Shown here piece after piece: positions 5,978 through 6,048 of a stretch of DNA of 6,048 nt. Made by a program: the position numbers and the translations under genes. The notes beneath the pieces were generated by a model that saw only the letters and a program-made list of their open reading frames with translations, made no database searches and was not told where the DNA came from. Where the stretch lies: the NCBI GenBank assembly GCA_031258265.1, contig JAIRNB010000049.1, forward strand, positions 1-6,048, read 5' to 3'. The stretch comes from Treponema sp. (GTDB lineage: Bacteria > Spirochaetota > Spirochaetia > Treponematales > Breznakiellaceae). The stretch's first letter is position 1. The number at the start of each line of letters is the position of its first letter.

Positions 5978-6048
5978 AAAATTCCATAGGAAACCCCTTG
6001 AGGCGCCGCGCCGCCCTGTTCCTGTTTTTTGCCTGTCTCTCCCCGGTT
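5974..6048 (+). CDS. Start of an exported protein or lipoprotein, 3' end outside window
   Basis: The ATG overlaps the preceding stop (ATGA at 5974-5977) and the frame stays open for 25 codons to the window edge. The residues are MKNSIGNPLRRRAALFLFFACLSPV: a basic start with RRR (10-12), then a short hydrophobic core. FFAC at 18-21 could be a relaxed spirochaete-type lipobox with C21 as the lipidated residue; it could equally lie within an ordinary signal peptide. GGGAAGTGA upstream is a weak ribosome site, and coupling to the 89-residue gene is likely. The mature protein is not visible, so no function can be given. Confidence 0.65.
   Translation, partial: MKNSIGNPLRRRAALFLFFACLSPV

Overview
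This window is a compact stretch of bacterial chromosome carrying envelope-biogenesis genes. It looks like a GC-rich spirochaete, probably a Treponema relative. That assignment is an inference from three things: a MAF/DUF115 protein sits beside envelope genes, the class B penicillin-binding protein has an FtsI-type layout with a C-terminal PASTA domain, and the LysM-M23 protein has a long cytoplasmic tail. There is no 16S or other marker here, so the taxonomy is tentative. No mobile element, CRISPR array, tRNA or rRNA is visible.

Left half, minus strand (4030 to 1): a three-gene operon read right to left, signal peptidase I (lepB), then an FtsI-type transpeptidase, then a MAF/DUF115 protein whose 3' end leaves the window. 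Both junctions are ATGA stop/start overlaps, so translation is probably coupled. A near-consensus sigma-70 promoter (TCGACA, 17 nt, TATACT) ends just before the ATG at 4030. This favours a short, possibly leaderless, 124-residue signal peptidase over longer readings. The MAF gene spans the whole 1-1788 region in one open frame; its GC-rich sequence creates many false ORFs on the other strand.

Right half, plus strand: a membrane-anchored LysM-LysM-M23 endopeptidase (4080-5375) starts 49 bp from the lepB ATG, and the two -10 boxes share four bases. Next comes a 42-codon membrane or secreted miniprotein (5441-5569) with its own promoter and a strong ribosome binding site, then a perfect 17-bp hairpin. 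An 89-residue coiled-coil protein (5708-5977) follows, with a TATAAT box placed for leaderless expression. The last gene starts in an ATGA overlap and leaves the window after 25 codons; it has a signal-peptide or lipoprotein-like start.

Functionally the two divergent units hold both sides of wall metabolism: septal cross-linking by the transpeptidase and cross-link cutting by the M23 enzyme. They also hold a protein-export peptidase and a likely glycan-transferring protein. The window is mostly housekeeping. The points most worth a second look are the very compact signal peptidase, the shared divergent promoter with leaderless starts, and the unannotated 42-residue gene.
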